From positions 62,001-126,000 of the forward strand of contig CANRMA010000004.1 of assembly GCA_947631625.1 (NCBI GenBank): 64,000 nt of DNA. Reading direction: 5' to 3'. Made by a program: the position numbers and the translations under genes. This DNA comes from an uncultured Lachnospiraceae bacterium. Its GTDB lineage: Bacteria > Bacillota > Clostridia > Lachnospirales > Lachnospiraceae. Positions 7,879 through 15,569 of this stretch are shown here, piece after piece (the first letter of the stretch is position 1; each line of letters opens with the position of its first letter). Below the pieces are notes generated by a model, which was not told the DNA's origin, searched no databases, and worked only from the letters and a program-made list of their open reading frames with translations.

Positions 7879-8637
7879 ATGAGTATGAAAATAGCGGTAA
7901 GAATGGACGATATCACGCCGGACATGAATTGGGAAAATTTTGATTTTTTCCGTAACCTTTTTGAAAAAACAGGCATAACCCCGCTTCTTGGGATAGTTCC
8001 GGACAATAAGGATAAAGACCTTGTAAAAGGTGAATACAGAGAAGATTTTTATGATATTATGAAAGATCTTGAAAAAAAGGGTTATACGCTTGCCATGCAT
8101 GGCTGTTACCATCTTTATGCCACGAAAAACGGCGGCCTTTTCCCATTGAATAAATTATCCGAGTTCGCGGGGCTTTCTTATGAAAAACAAAAGGAGCTGC
8201 TTGCTCATGGACAGGCCAGACTAAAGGAAAACGGCATAGAAACCGATATTTTCATGGCTCCGGCGCATTCATATGATAAAAATACGCTGCGCGCGCTGTC
8301 CGAGCTTGGCTTTACCCGCATAACCGACGGTTTTGGAAAATGTCCTTATATACGCAGGCCATATAAAGGGCTTTGCTTTTACCCGATTTCATTCAGACTC
8401 GGAAGCAGCCTTAAAAAGAAGTCCGGCGTAACGACAATGGTAATCCATGCCAACACCGTAACAGAGGCCGATAAAAAGAATTACGAAAATATTTTCAGCG
8501 CCTGCGGCGGGAATATGATATCCTATTCCGAGTATCTAAAGATAGAGCCGGTAACAAGAGGAATATTCGCCGCCGCCGCAGAGTATGCCGCGGCAAGGCT
8601 TAAGAGAGGGCTTATGTCCCTTAAAAGGCATATATAA
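7879..8637 (+). CDS. DUF2334-type polysaccharide deacetylase-fold protein
   Basis: A 252-residue NodB-like protein of the DUF2334 kind. It opens with IAVRMDDITPDMNW (the DD metal-binding pair), then MHGCYHLY (HGxxH-type metal ligands) and FMAPAHSYDKNTLRAL, as in this family. No signal peptide is seen, so it probably acts in the cytoplasm or on lipid-linked sugar at the inner face. A likely role is removal of an N- or O-acyl group from a sugar. Start could be 7879 or the Met two codons on; the purine-rich GCAGAGG sits upstream. The sugar-formyltransferase-like gene follows, consistent with editing of amino-sugar acyl groups. Confidence 0.8.
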   Translation: MSMKIAVRMDDITPDMNWENFDFFRNLFEKTGITPLLGIVPDNKDKDLVKGEYREDFYDIMKDLEKKGYTLAMHGCYHLYATKNGGLFPLNKLSEFAGLSYEKQKELLAHGQARLKENGIETDIFMAPAHSYDKNTLRALSELGFTRITDGFGKCPYIRRPYKGLCFYPISFRLGSSLKKKSGVTTMVIHANTVTEADKKNYENIFSACGGNMISYSEYLKIEPVTRGIFAAAAEYAAARLKRGLMSLKRHI

Positions 8638-8642
8638 CAGTA

Positions 8643-8653
8643 GATTGTGAAAC
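8643..8653. repeat. Solo terminus of repeat family 1
   Basis: GATTGTGAAAC, matching the end sequence of the full element at 20824, stands alone between the deacetylase and formyltransferase genes. A GAATTTAG tract at about 8670, resembling a family 2 arm, follows. Probably a decayed remnant. Confidence 0.35.
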
Positions 8654-8720
8654 TGTTATCGGAGCTTTCGAATTTAGTCAAAATTATGGAATGACATAAT
8701 GGATCTGAAAGGAAAAAAAC

Positions 8721-9641
8721 GTGAAATATAAGGTAGTGGTTTTTGGAGTAAAAGATACATCTGAAAATATAGTTGAATTTATCAATAATACCATATGTCC
8801 GGTGGATCTTATCATCACTATAAGCCCTGAGGTCACGAAAAAAAATCAGGTGTCGGGTTACAAGGGGCTTTCGTTTATGACCGAAAAATACAATATCCCC
8901 GTACACGAAGCGGACAGCTATTTTTTGACAGACGAAAAAACGCAGAATTTTTTACGAAATAACGAATTTGACATAGGCATATCCATGGGTTGGCAGAGGT
9001 TGATACCCAAGTCTGTGCTGGACTGTTTCAAATACGGGATATACGGCTTTCATGGCAACTGCGGCTACCTGCCCTTCGGCCGCGGCCGATCGCCGCTTAA
9101 CTGGTCTATAATTTTGGGCGATACCAGATTTAATCTGAATCTGTTTAAATATGATGAAAAGGCCGACAGCCCCAATGTATTTGCGACGGAGATGTTTTCG
9201 ATCACGCCTCACGACGATATAAGGACTGCGCAGTACAAAAATATGATATGTTCCAAGAATCTTATACGGCGACTGTTGGAAGCGTATAACAAGGGAGATA
9301 TAGTAATAAAAACTGATTCTAAAGACTTTGATTCATGGTATGATAAACGTACTGCCGCCGACGGTAAGATAGATTTTCACGACAGGACCAGAAATATCTA
9401 TAATCTGATAAGAGGCGTGGCGGCCCCGTTCCCCGGCGCTTTTGCCATGCTTGGAAATGAAAAAGTGACCGTCTGGTCGGCGAAGCCTTTTGATGAGATA
9501 ATAGATTTTTCAGGATATGCCGCAGGCGAGGTCATAGATATATTCGACGACAGAGTTATCGTGCGGACCATAGACGGCTCTCTTTTGATCGATAAATATG
9601 ACTGCGCCGTTAAGCTTAAAGTGGGGGATATACTTACGTAA
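8721..9641 (+). CDS. Formyltransferase-fold protein, probable sugar N-formyltransferase
   Basis: A 306-residue protein with the 10-formyl-THF-dependent formyltransferase fold: YGIYGFHGNCGYLPFGRGRSPLNWSII, then an Fmt-like C-terminal domain with RNIYNLIRGVAAPFPGAFAML, as in tRNA and ArnA-type formyltransferases. In the classical N-x-H motif the Asn position is Gly here (G-F-H). This places it in a subgroup with the FHxxxLPFGRGxSP pattern. Expected role: formylation, or a related acyl transfer, of a 3- or 4-amino sugar nucleotide. GTG start after GAAAGGA. Cytoplasmic. The aminotransferase at 167 may supply its substrate. Confidence 0.8.
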   Translation: MKYKVVVFGVKDTSENIVEFINNTICPVDLIITISPEVTKKNQVSGYKGLSFMTEKYNIPVHEADSYFLTDEKTQNFLRNNEFDIGISMGWQRLIPKSVLDCFKYGIYGFHGNCGYLPFGRGRSPLNWSIILGDTRFNLNLFKYDEKADSPNVFATEMFSITPHDDIRTAQYKNMICSKNLIRRLLEAYNKGDIVIKTDSKDFDSWYDKRTAADGKIDFHDRTRNIYNLIRGVAAPFPGAFAMLGNEKVTVWSAKPFDEIIDFSGYAAGEVIDIFDDRVIVRTIDGSLLIDKYDCAVKLKVGDILT

Positions 9642-9669
9642 TTGACTGACTATCAGCAGAGGAAACAAA

Positions 9670-10827
9670 ATGTCTAACACTATTCGTATATTACATGTTC
9701 TTGGCACCACGAACCTCGGCGGCGCGGAAAGCCGCGTAATGGATCTGTACCGTCAGATGGACAGGGAAGAAATACAATTTGATTTTCTGGTGCACAGCGA
9801 TGCCGTCAAACGCGGCTTTGCGGATGATTCGTCGCGTGAAGAACAGTTTTTTGATAAGGAAATCAAGGAAATGGGAGGCCGTATTTATGTACTCCCAAGA
9901 TTCAGACTCTATAACTATTTGGCTTACAAAAAGGCCGTCAGGGAATTTTTTGCCCTGCACCATGAATTTAAGGTCGTGCAGGGGCATATGACAAGTACGG
10001 CTTCTATATATCTGCCGATCGCCAAAAAATGCGGCATACCCATAACAGTTGCGCATTCCAGAAGCGCGGGGGTTGACAGGGGTATTAAAGGCAGACTTAC
10101 GGGATTATTACGAAAAAATCTCTACAAAAAGACGGATTATTGTTTTGCCTGCTCCAAACTTGCGGGGATCAATGCTTTTGGCGAAGAACGGGTGAAAAGC
10201 GGCCGAGTAAAGATCATATATAATGCGATAGATGCGGCCAAATTTGCCTATGATCCGCAGACGCGCGCCGTTATGAGAAAAAAGCTGGATATGGAAGATA
10301 AGTTTGTCTTAGGTCATGTAGGCAGATTTGACCCGCCCAAAAACCATTCGTATCTGATAGATATATTTGCGCAGCTTTGCCTGCTTAGGGAAGACGCCAG
10401 ACTTGTTTTGATAGGTGACGGTCCTGAAAGGGCGCAGGCGGAAGCTAAGTGCGAGGAGCTTGGCATTAGAGATAAAGTTCTTTTTATGGGGATATGCAGG
10501 GAAGTTGAGAAATATTATCAGGCCTTCGACCTGTTTTTGCTGCCGTCGCTGTATGAGGGAATGCCCGGAGTGCTTGTAGAGGCTCAGGCGGCCGGACTCA
10601 GGGCACTGGTTTCAGATACGGTTACTAAAGAAGCCCAAGCGACGGATTTGGTAACTTATATGGACATTAAACAGCCGGCTTCGGTATGGGCGCGGGAGAT
10701 CGTGGCACAGGCGGATTATGACAGACGTGTCACTTATCAGGAAATAGCAGACAATGGTTTTGATATTAAAAAACAGGCGTTATTATATAGAAACTTTTAT
10801 ATGAGTGGAGATATATCAGGTTTATGA
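9670..10827 (+). CDS. Glycosyltransferase family 4 (EpsF/EpsD-like)
   Basis: A 385-residue GT4 enzyme with N-terminal IRILHVLGTTNLGGAESRVMDLYRQMD, middle VAHSRSAGVDRG, and donor domain LGHVGRFDPPKNHSYLIDIF and LPSLYEGMPGVLVEAQAAG with the E-x7-E pair. The opening is characteristic of EPS GT4 enzymes often annotated EpsF. Its stop overlaps the start of the next GT4 by 4 bases (ATGA), so the two are translationally coupled. Sugar specificity cannot be read from sequence. Confidence 0.9.
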   Translation: MSNTIRILHVLGTTNLGGAESRVMDLYRQMDREEIQFDFLVHSDAVKRGFADDSSREEQFFDKEIKEMGGRIYVLPRFRLYNYLAYKKAVREFFALHHEFKVVQGHMTSTASIYLPIAKKCGIPITVAHSRSAGVDRGIKGRLTGLLRKNLYKKTDYCFACSKLAGINAFGEERVKSGRVKIIYNAIDAAKFAYDPQTRAVMRKKLDMEDKFVLGHVGRFDPPKNHSYLIDIFAQLCLLREDARLVLIGDGPERAQAEAKCEELGIRDKVLFMGICREVEKYYQAFDLFLLPSLYEGMPGVLVEAQAAGLRALVSDTVTKEAQATDLVTYMDIKQPASVWAREIVAQADYDRRVTYQEIADNGFDIKKQALLYRNFYMSGDISGL

Positions 10828-11927
10828 AAAAAATATTGCTGATCGTACCTGCATTGCATCAGGGCGGTTTTGAAAAAGTGTGCGTAGCTACCGCAAGGCT
10901 TCTTGCCCCGTACTTTCAGGTTAAGATCGTTATCTTTGATTCAAAGGACATCGCTTATGATATAAAGGGGATACCGGTTATTGATCTGCGGCTTCCGAGC
11001 AGAGAGGGCAGATTTGCCAAGAGCATAAATGTATTTAAAAGAGGCCGGTGTATACACAATATTAAGAAAAAAGATAAGATCGACATAGCATACAGTTTCG
11101 GTCCTACGGCCAACCTTGCCAATATCGCGTCTTTTGGCAAAGCAGAAAAATGGCTTGGGATAAGGAGCTATATGGATATGTCAAGACCGCGGCAGATAAG
11201 GCTTTTCGTCAGATGCGCCGACAGACTGATCTGCTGCTCCGAAGTGATATGTCAGGAAATTCGTGAAAAATACGGTTATAAAGAAGCGGTTACCCTTACC
11301 AATCCTTTTGATATCGTAGAAGTAGGGCAGCTTGCCCTTAAGGAAGAACCCAAGCTCCCCTGGGAAGAAGGTCGCGTTATAGTCACTATGGGGAGAGAGG
11401 ACGATGTAAAGGGTTTCTGGCATTTGATCAAAAGTTTTTCGCTGGTTCATGAAAAACTGCCGGATGTAAGACTTATGATCATAGGCGAGGGTGAATATAC
11501 GAAATACAAAGAGCTTGCAGCCAAGCTGGGCGTGGACGGACAGGTATTTTTTACCGGACTTAAGCGCAATCCGTATCCGTATCTGAAAAAAGGCAGCCTG
11601 TATGTGCTTACATCATACAATGAAGGTTTCCCTAACGCAATGGTAGAGGCGATGTCTATGGGGCTTCCCGTAATAGCCACCGACTGTATGACAGGACCGA
11701 GGGAAATTCTGGAAGATAAATACGGAATACTGGTTCCGAACATGAGTCCCGAACCGGATTTTAGGGAAAATTATATTTCGGAAGAAGAAACAAACCTTGC
11801 AAAGCAGATAGTAAATCTTCTGGAAAACGAAAATAACATGCGTTATTATAAAAAGATGTCTTTAGAAAGGGCTAGAGTTTATTCTAAAGAAAGCTATGTG
11901 AAGAAGATCAGGGAGTGGGCCGAGTAA
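10824..11927 (+). CDS. Glycosyltransferase family 4
   Basis: A 367-residue GT4 enzyme: KKILLIVPALHQGGFEKVCVATARLL at the N-terminus, VTMGREDDVKGFWHLIKSFSLV at the start of the donor domain and TSYNEGFPNAMVEAMSMGLPVIATDC with E-x7-E. It is coupled to the preceding gene by a 4-base overlap and to the following GT4 by a TAATG overlap, making a three-gene glycosyltransferase block. It adds one sugar of the repeat unit in the cytoplasm at the membrane. Confidence 0.9.
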   Translation: MKKILLIVPALHQGGFEKVCVATARLLAPYFQVKIVIFDSKDIAYDIKGIPVIDLRLPSREGRFAKSINVFKRGRCIHNIKKKDKIDIAYSFGPTANLANIASFGKAEKWLGIRSYMDMSRPRQIRLFVRCADRLICCSEVICQEIREKYGYKEAVTLTNPFDIVEVGQLALKEEPKLPWEEGRVIVTMGREDDVKGFWHLIKSFSLVHEKLPDVRLMIIGEGEYTKYKELAAKLGVDGQVFFTGLKRNPYPYLKKGSLYVLTSYNEGFPNAMVEAMSMGLPVIATDCMTGPREILEDKYGILVPNMSPEPDFRENYISEEETNLAKQIVNLLENENNMRYYKKMSLERARVYSKESYVKKIREWAE

Positions 11928-13030
11928 TGCGAAAAATTGCCTTTCATTTGAACTGTCTTGAACAGGGCGGAGCGGAAAGAGTCGTTACCAATCTGGCAAA
12001 TCAGTTTGCCGAAAAAGGATATGAAGTTATTATCGCGACCGAATGGTACGGCGAAAATGAATTTAAAACTGATGAAAGAGTAAGACGGGTTCATGTGGGA
12101 CTTAGGGAAGGCGACGAGAAAAAGAATCATATAATTCAGTTTCTCTTGCGTGTTAAATATTTAACAAAGTTTTTGAAAGAAGAAAAGCCGGATATACTCA
12201 TACCTTTTGCGAGAAAAGCGCTTTACAGGGGGCTTATGTCGGCGTATTTTATGAAAATACCGGTGCTTATTTCGATCCGCACGGACCCTGTCGGACACTA
12301 TGACGAATGGTCGGATAAGATACAGATACCGTTTTTGTTTCCAAGAGCCGACGGCTGTGTGTTTCAGACCGAGGGACAAAGGGAGTTTTTCGCCCCAAGA
12401 CTGCAGAAAAATTCACGTATTATTTTAAATCCGATCAATCCCAAATATATAGGTAATCCCATACCGCCTAAAAGGACAAAAACGGTAGTGCAGTCCGGCA
12501 GGCTGGTAGACTTTAAGAATCAGCCTATGCTGATCAAAGCCTTTGTTGAGGTGCATAAGAAACACCCCGACTATGACCTGAAAATATATGGTGGAGATTC
12601 TTTTGACGGGACTAAGGAAATTCTTGAGGCCCTGATAGCGGAAAATGCGGCGGAGTCATATATACATCTTATGGGAGCAAGCGATTCATTGGAAAAGGAG
12701 CTTGCCGATGCGGCGCTATACGCATTTACTTCCGACTGGGAGGGGCTGCCTAATGCGTTAATGGAGGCTATGGCGCTTGGACTTCCTATTGTGGCCACAG
12801 ACTGTCCCTGTGGAGGACCGAGAACCGTTATGAAAAACAAAGTTGACGGTCTGCTTATTCCTATCAAAGACCAAAAAGCGCTTGAGGACGGAATCAATTT
12901 CCTTATTGAAAATCCTGATATAGCCGAACAGTATGGCGAAAAAGCAAGAGAGATAGCGCAGCGCGCAAGCGGCGAGGTCATATTTGAACAGTGGCGGGAT
13001 TACATAGAGGAGCTTTGTCTGCGTAAATAA
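11927..13030 (+). CDS. Glycosyltransferase family 4 (GalNAc-transferase-like)
   Basis: About 367 residues from the ATG at 11927, which overlaps the previous stop (TAATG); a GTG at 11915 would add four residues not expected in the family. N-terminus RKIAFHLNCLEQGGAERVVTNLANQFAEKGYEV, middle SIRTDPVGHY, donor domain VQSGRLVDFKNQPMLIKAF and TSDWEGLPNALMEAMALGLPIVATDCPCGGPR. The CPCGGPR segment after E-x7-E is typical of GT4 enzymes often annotated as GalNAc transferases. Its closest relative in the window by pattern is the GT4 at 17493. Confidence 0.9.
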   Translation: MRKIAFHLNCLEQGGAERVVTNLANQFAEKGYEVIIATEWYGENEFKTDERVRRVHVGLREGDEKKNHIIQFLLRVKYLTKFLKEEKPDILIPFARKALYRGLMSAYFMKIPVLISIRTDPVGHYDEWSDKIQIPFLFPRADGCVFQTEGQREFFAPRLQKNSRIILNPINPKYIGNPIPPKRTKTVVQSGRLVDFKNQPMLIKAFVEVHKKHPDYDLKIYGGDSFDGTKEILEALIAENAAESYIHLMGASDSLEKELADAALYAFTSDWEGLPNALMEAMALGLPIVATDCPCGGPRTVMKNKVDGLLIPIKDQKALEDGINFLIENPDIAEQYGEKAREIAQRASGEVIFEQWRDYIEELCLRK

Positions 13031-13045
13031 AAACGGAGGGCATGT

Positions 13046-14155
13046 ATGAATATAAAACAGTTTATAAAAAGCGTTATATTTATAGCGATATTTATATATG
13101 CTGTTGTGACGCTGTCTTATATACTCAGGACCAACGGAGACGTCAAAGACCGTTTTTCCGGCTTTTATGCGGAAAAAGACGATACGCTTGACATTGTGAT
13201 GATAGGCTCAAGCCCTATATTTCCTTTTTATTCCGCGCCCAAACTGTGGGGCGAGACAGGCATTGCGATGTATCCGCTTTCTTCCAATGTTCAGAGACCG
13301 GTCGCCATGAAGTATCTGGTCGAAGAGTCAGAGAAAACACAGTCCCCCTCGCTCTATATTTTTGAAATGCGCATGTATACCATGGACGATGAAGGACTTA
13401 TGGAAAATATGGCGTATACACGCGGCGTTACCGACAATATGATATATTCGTTAAACCGTATAAAAACTATCAATGCAATGGTTCCTAAGACAGAAGACCG
13501 TCTTAGCTTTTACATCGATCTGTTTAAATACCATACCAACTGGAAAATGCTGACACTCCGCTCCGAACTGTCAAATTTCAATTTTCATAAGCCGAGTAAA
13601 TTAAAAGGTTTTATGGTCAAGGACGAGGTCGGTCCCATAAAAAGACCTGCGGCGGGCGGCGCGTCCGGCAAGCTTCCGCTTTCAGAGACGCAGGAAGGGT
13701 ATCTTAAGGAGCTGCTTGCTTATCTGAATGAACTTAATGAGAGCGCATCGCGGGGAAATGGCGAAGACGGGAATATTGTTCAGGCTCTTTTTATCGTATC
13801 TCCGTATAATGTCAGCATGGAGGAACAGCGGATGTTTAATTATATGGCTGATATTATAGAAGAAGCAGGTTACCCTTTTATAAATATGAATGATCACTAT
13901 GATGAGATAGGAATTGTTTTTGAGGAAGACTACGCGGACTATGGCAGCCATACTAATGAGAGAGGCGCGGAAAAGTGTACGGATTTTCTCGAAAAATATC
14001 TGATAGACAACTATTTGTTTACAGACAAACGAAATAACGATAAATATAATTCATGGGATGAAGCCTATTCACTTTGGAGCAAAGAGGCCCAAAAAGCCAA
14101 TGAAACTATCAAAGAGCATATAGTAAATAAAGATTATGCCGTAAAAGAAGAATAG
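13046..14155 (+). CDS. Membrane-anchored SGNH-like hydrolase/acyltransferase
   Basis: A 369-residue protein with one N-terminal membrane segment (residues about 7-27) and an extracytoplasmic domain. IVMIGSSPIFPFYSAP carries the presumed nucleophile in G54-S55-S56, and DYGSHTNERGAEK near residues 298-308 supplies the late Asp/His pair (D298, H302). The layout resembles SGNH proteins of capsule and teichoic-acid loci (DltD/AlgX-like), which transfer or remove O-acyl groups outside the cell. It would modify the exported polymer, for example by O-acetylation. Exact family not identified. Confidence 0.7.
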   Translation: MNIKQFIKSVIFIAIFIYAVVTLSYILRTNGDVKDRFSGFYAEKDDTLDIVMIGSSPIFPFYSAPKLWGETGIAMYPLSSNVQRPVAMKYLVEESEKTQSPSLYIFEMRMYTMDDEGLMENMAYTRGVTDNMIYSLNRIKTINAMVPKTEDRLSFYIDLFKYHTNWKMLTLRSELSNFNFHKPSKLKGFMVKDEVGPIKRPAAGGASGKLPLSETQEGYLKELLAYLNELNESASRGNGEDGNIVQALFIVSPYNVSMEEQRMFNYMADIIEEAGYPFINMNDHYDEIGIVFEEDYADYGSHTNERGAEKCTDFLEKYLIDNYLFTDKRNNDKYNSWDEAYSLWSKEAQKANETIKEHIVNKDYAVKEE

Positions 14156-14222
14156 ATGCAAATAATTGTCGTAAGGGTTTTATAAAAGTCTGGTAGAATG
14201 GAAAAAAACGGAGGTCTGACAT

Positions 14223-14981
14223 ATGTTTTCGTATGAGGATTACAGAGAAATAATCAGAATAATAAAGTCTGAAGGAAGGCAGAAAAGTTATGCTCAGGCG
14301 CTTGGAAAGGACAAGTTTATTATAATGCGCCATGATGTGGAATACAGCGTTGAAAGGGCGTATGAATTGTCAAGGGTGGAACAGAGCATGGACTTTGTTT
14401 CGACTTACTTTTTCCAGTGGACAAACAATTCCTACAATATCCTTTCCAGAAGAAATATGGATATGATCAAGGACATGCACGAGAGAGGACAGCATATAGG
14501 CCTGCATTTTGCGCTGAACGGAATGACCGATATGGAGCAGGTGCGCAAGCGTATCAAAATGGAAATGGATATCTTGAGTGAAATGTTCGGATTTGAGATA
14601 AAAGAGTTTTCCATTCACAGACCGTCTAAGGACGTACTGCGCGAGAATATCAAACTGGACGGAATCATAAATGCGTATCAGGACGACTTTTTCACTTTTG
14701 CCGAAACCATAACCGAGGATACGCCGGTGAAGGTAAAATATATGTCGGACGCCAACCATATCTGGCGTTACGGTTATCCGGATGAAAAAAATATCAAAGC
14801 TTATGATAAAGTCCAGATACTTACGCACCCTTTTGCATGGTGTAAGGAGGGTTATAATAATTTTAACAATTACAGGGCGCTTGTGCAGGAAAAATATATA
14901 GAGCTTATAGATTCCATTGATCAGGAATGTAAGGATTTCGGGGAGTACAGGGATTATTTTATTGAAAAATATCAGCGATGA
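14223..14981 (+). CDS. NodB-like polysaccharide deacetylase-fold protein
   Basis: A 252-residue protein with FIIMRHDVEYSVERAYELS (HDxE-type metal motif) near residues 34-52 and MHERGQHIGLHFALNGM near 85-102. The remainder, EFSIHRPSKDVLRENI and ILTHPFAWC, matches deacetylase-like proteins in O-antigen and EPS loci. No signal peptide. GGAGG lies 6-7 bases before the ATG at 14223. The HDVE variant of the usual DD pair leaves catalytic activity uncertain, but the family is often functional with this motif. Confidence 0.75.
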   Translation: MFSYEDYREIIRIIKSEGRQKSYAQALGKDKFIIMRHDVEYSVERAYELSRVEQSMDFVSTYFFQWTNNSYNILSRRNMDMIKDMHERGQHIGLHFALNGMTDMEQVRKRIKMEMDILSEMFGFEIKEFSIHRPSKDVLRENIKLDGIINAYQDDFFTFAETITEDTPVKVKYMSDANHIWRYGYPDEKNIKAYDKVQILTHPFAWCKEGYNNFNNYRALVQEKYIELIDSIDQECKDFGEYRDYFIEKYQR

Positions 14982-15330
14982 AAATGGAGCTGCAGCTTGG
15001 AACTGCAACATGGAACTGCATCTGTTAAAACGCTGCCTTTGAATGATAAAGGATATGTAGGCAGAAGCGGTGAAAACGATAAATAATAGCAAAAATCAAA
15101 GTCATCATATAGAAAATCATAGTTATCATATTTATTGTAAAATTTTTCTAAATATGCTATACTTTCATAAAGCATATTTTCTACGCAAATTATTGATTAG
15201 TTCAATACTTTGCATTCTAAGGGACTATCCCTTCCAAAGACCTATTCTGCATGGCAGGTTGATATACAGAGCCATAATTTCAGAAAATCCATGCTTTAAA
15301 ATTCATAATCAACAAAGCAGGGGTTTTGTG
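14982..15330. other. Non-coding stretch with degenerate sequence
   Basis: About 350 bases with no supported gene. It begins with a short degenerate repeat of GAACTGCA-type units (14988-15022) and then becomes AT-rich. An open frame runs through it from 15070, but its predicted peptide resembles no protein until the Rpn-like tail after about 15350. Confidence 0.5.
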
Positions 15331-15525
15331 AAAACTCCTGAGTTAAGGAGGAAAGAATATGGTAAAAGATACAAAATGGAAGGTAAAATAGAAGGTAAAA
15401 AAGAAGGAATAACAGGAACAATATCCATATGCAGGGAATTAAATCTGCCTGAAGATATTATAATGCAGAAAATAAGAAGTACGTTCGGATTGACGTTGGA
15501 AGAAGCGGAGCTGTATTTTAAATAG
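15331..15525 (+). pseudogene. C-terminal remnant of an Rpn-type PD-(D/E)XK nuclease/transposase
   Basis: The peptide from about 15376 reads MEGKIEGKKEG, then ISICRELNLPEDIIMQKI and FGLTLEEAELYF. This matches the repeated-EGxxEG tail and final helix of Rpn family recombination-promoting nucleases (putative transposases), common in Lachnospiraceae. The nuclease domain is absent, so this is a broken gene. A good ribosome site (AAGGAGGAAAGAAT) leads to an ATG in another frame that stops after ten codons. It suggests a past mobile or recombinogenic gene at this junction. Confidence 0.65.
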
Positions 15526-15569
15526 AATTTAAATAGAAATAAAATATATAGACAAAACGGGGAACGGTA

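Noticed and set aside
14166..14199. Possible promoter TTGTCG...TAGAAT before the NodB-like gene
   Set aside because: Spacer of 22 bases is too long for sigma-A and the hexamers are poor matches.
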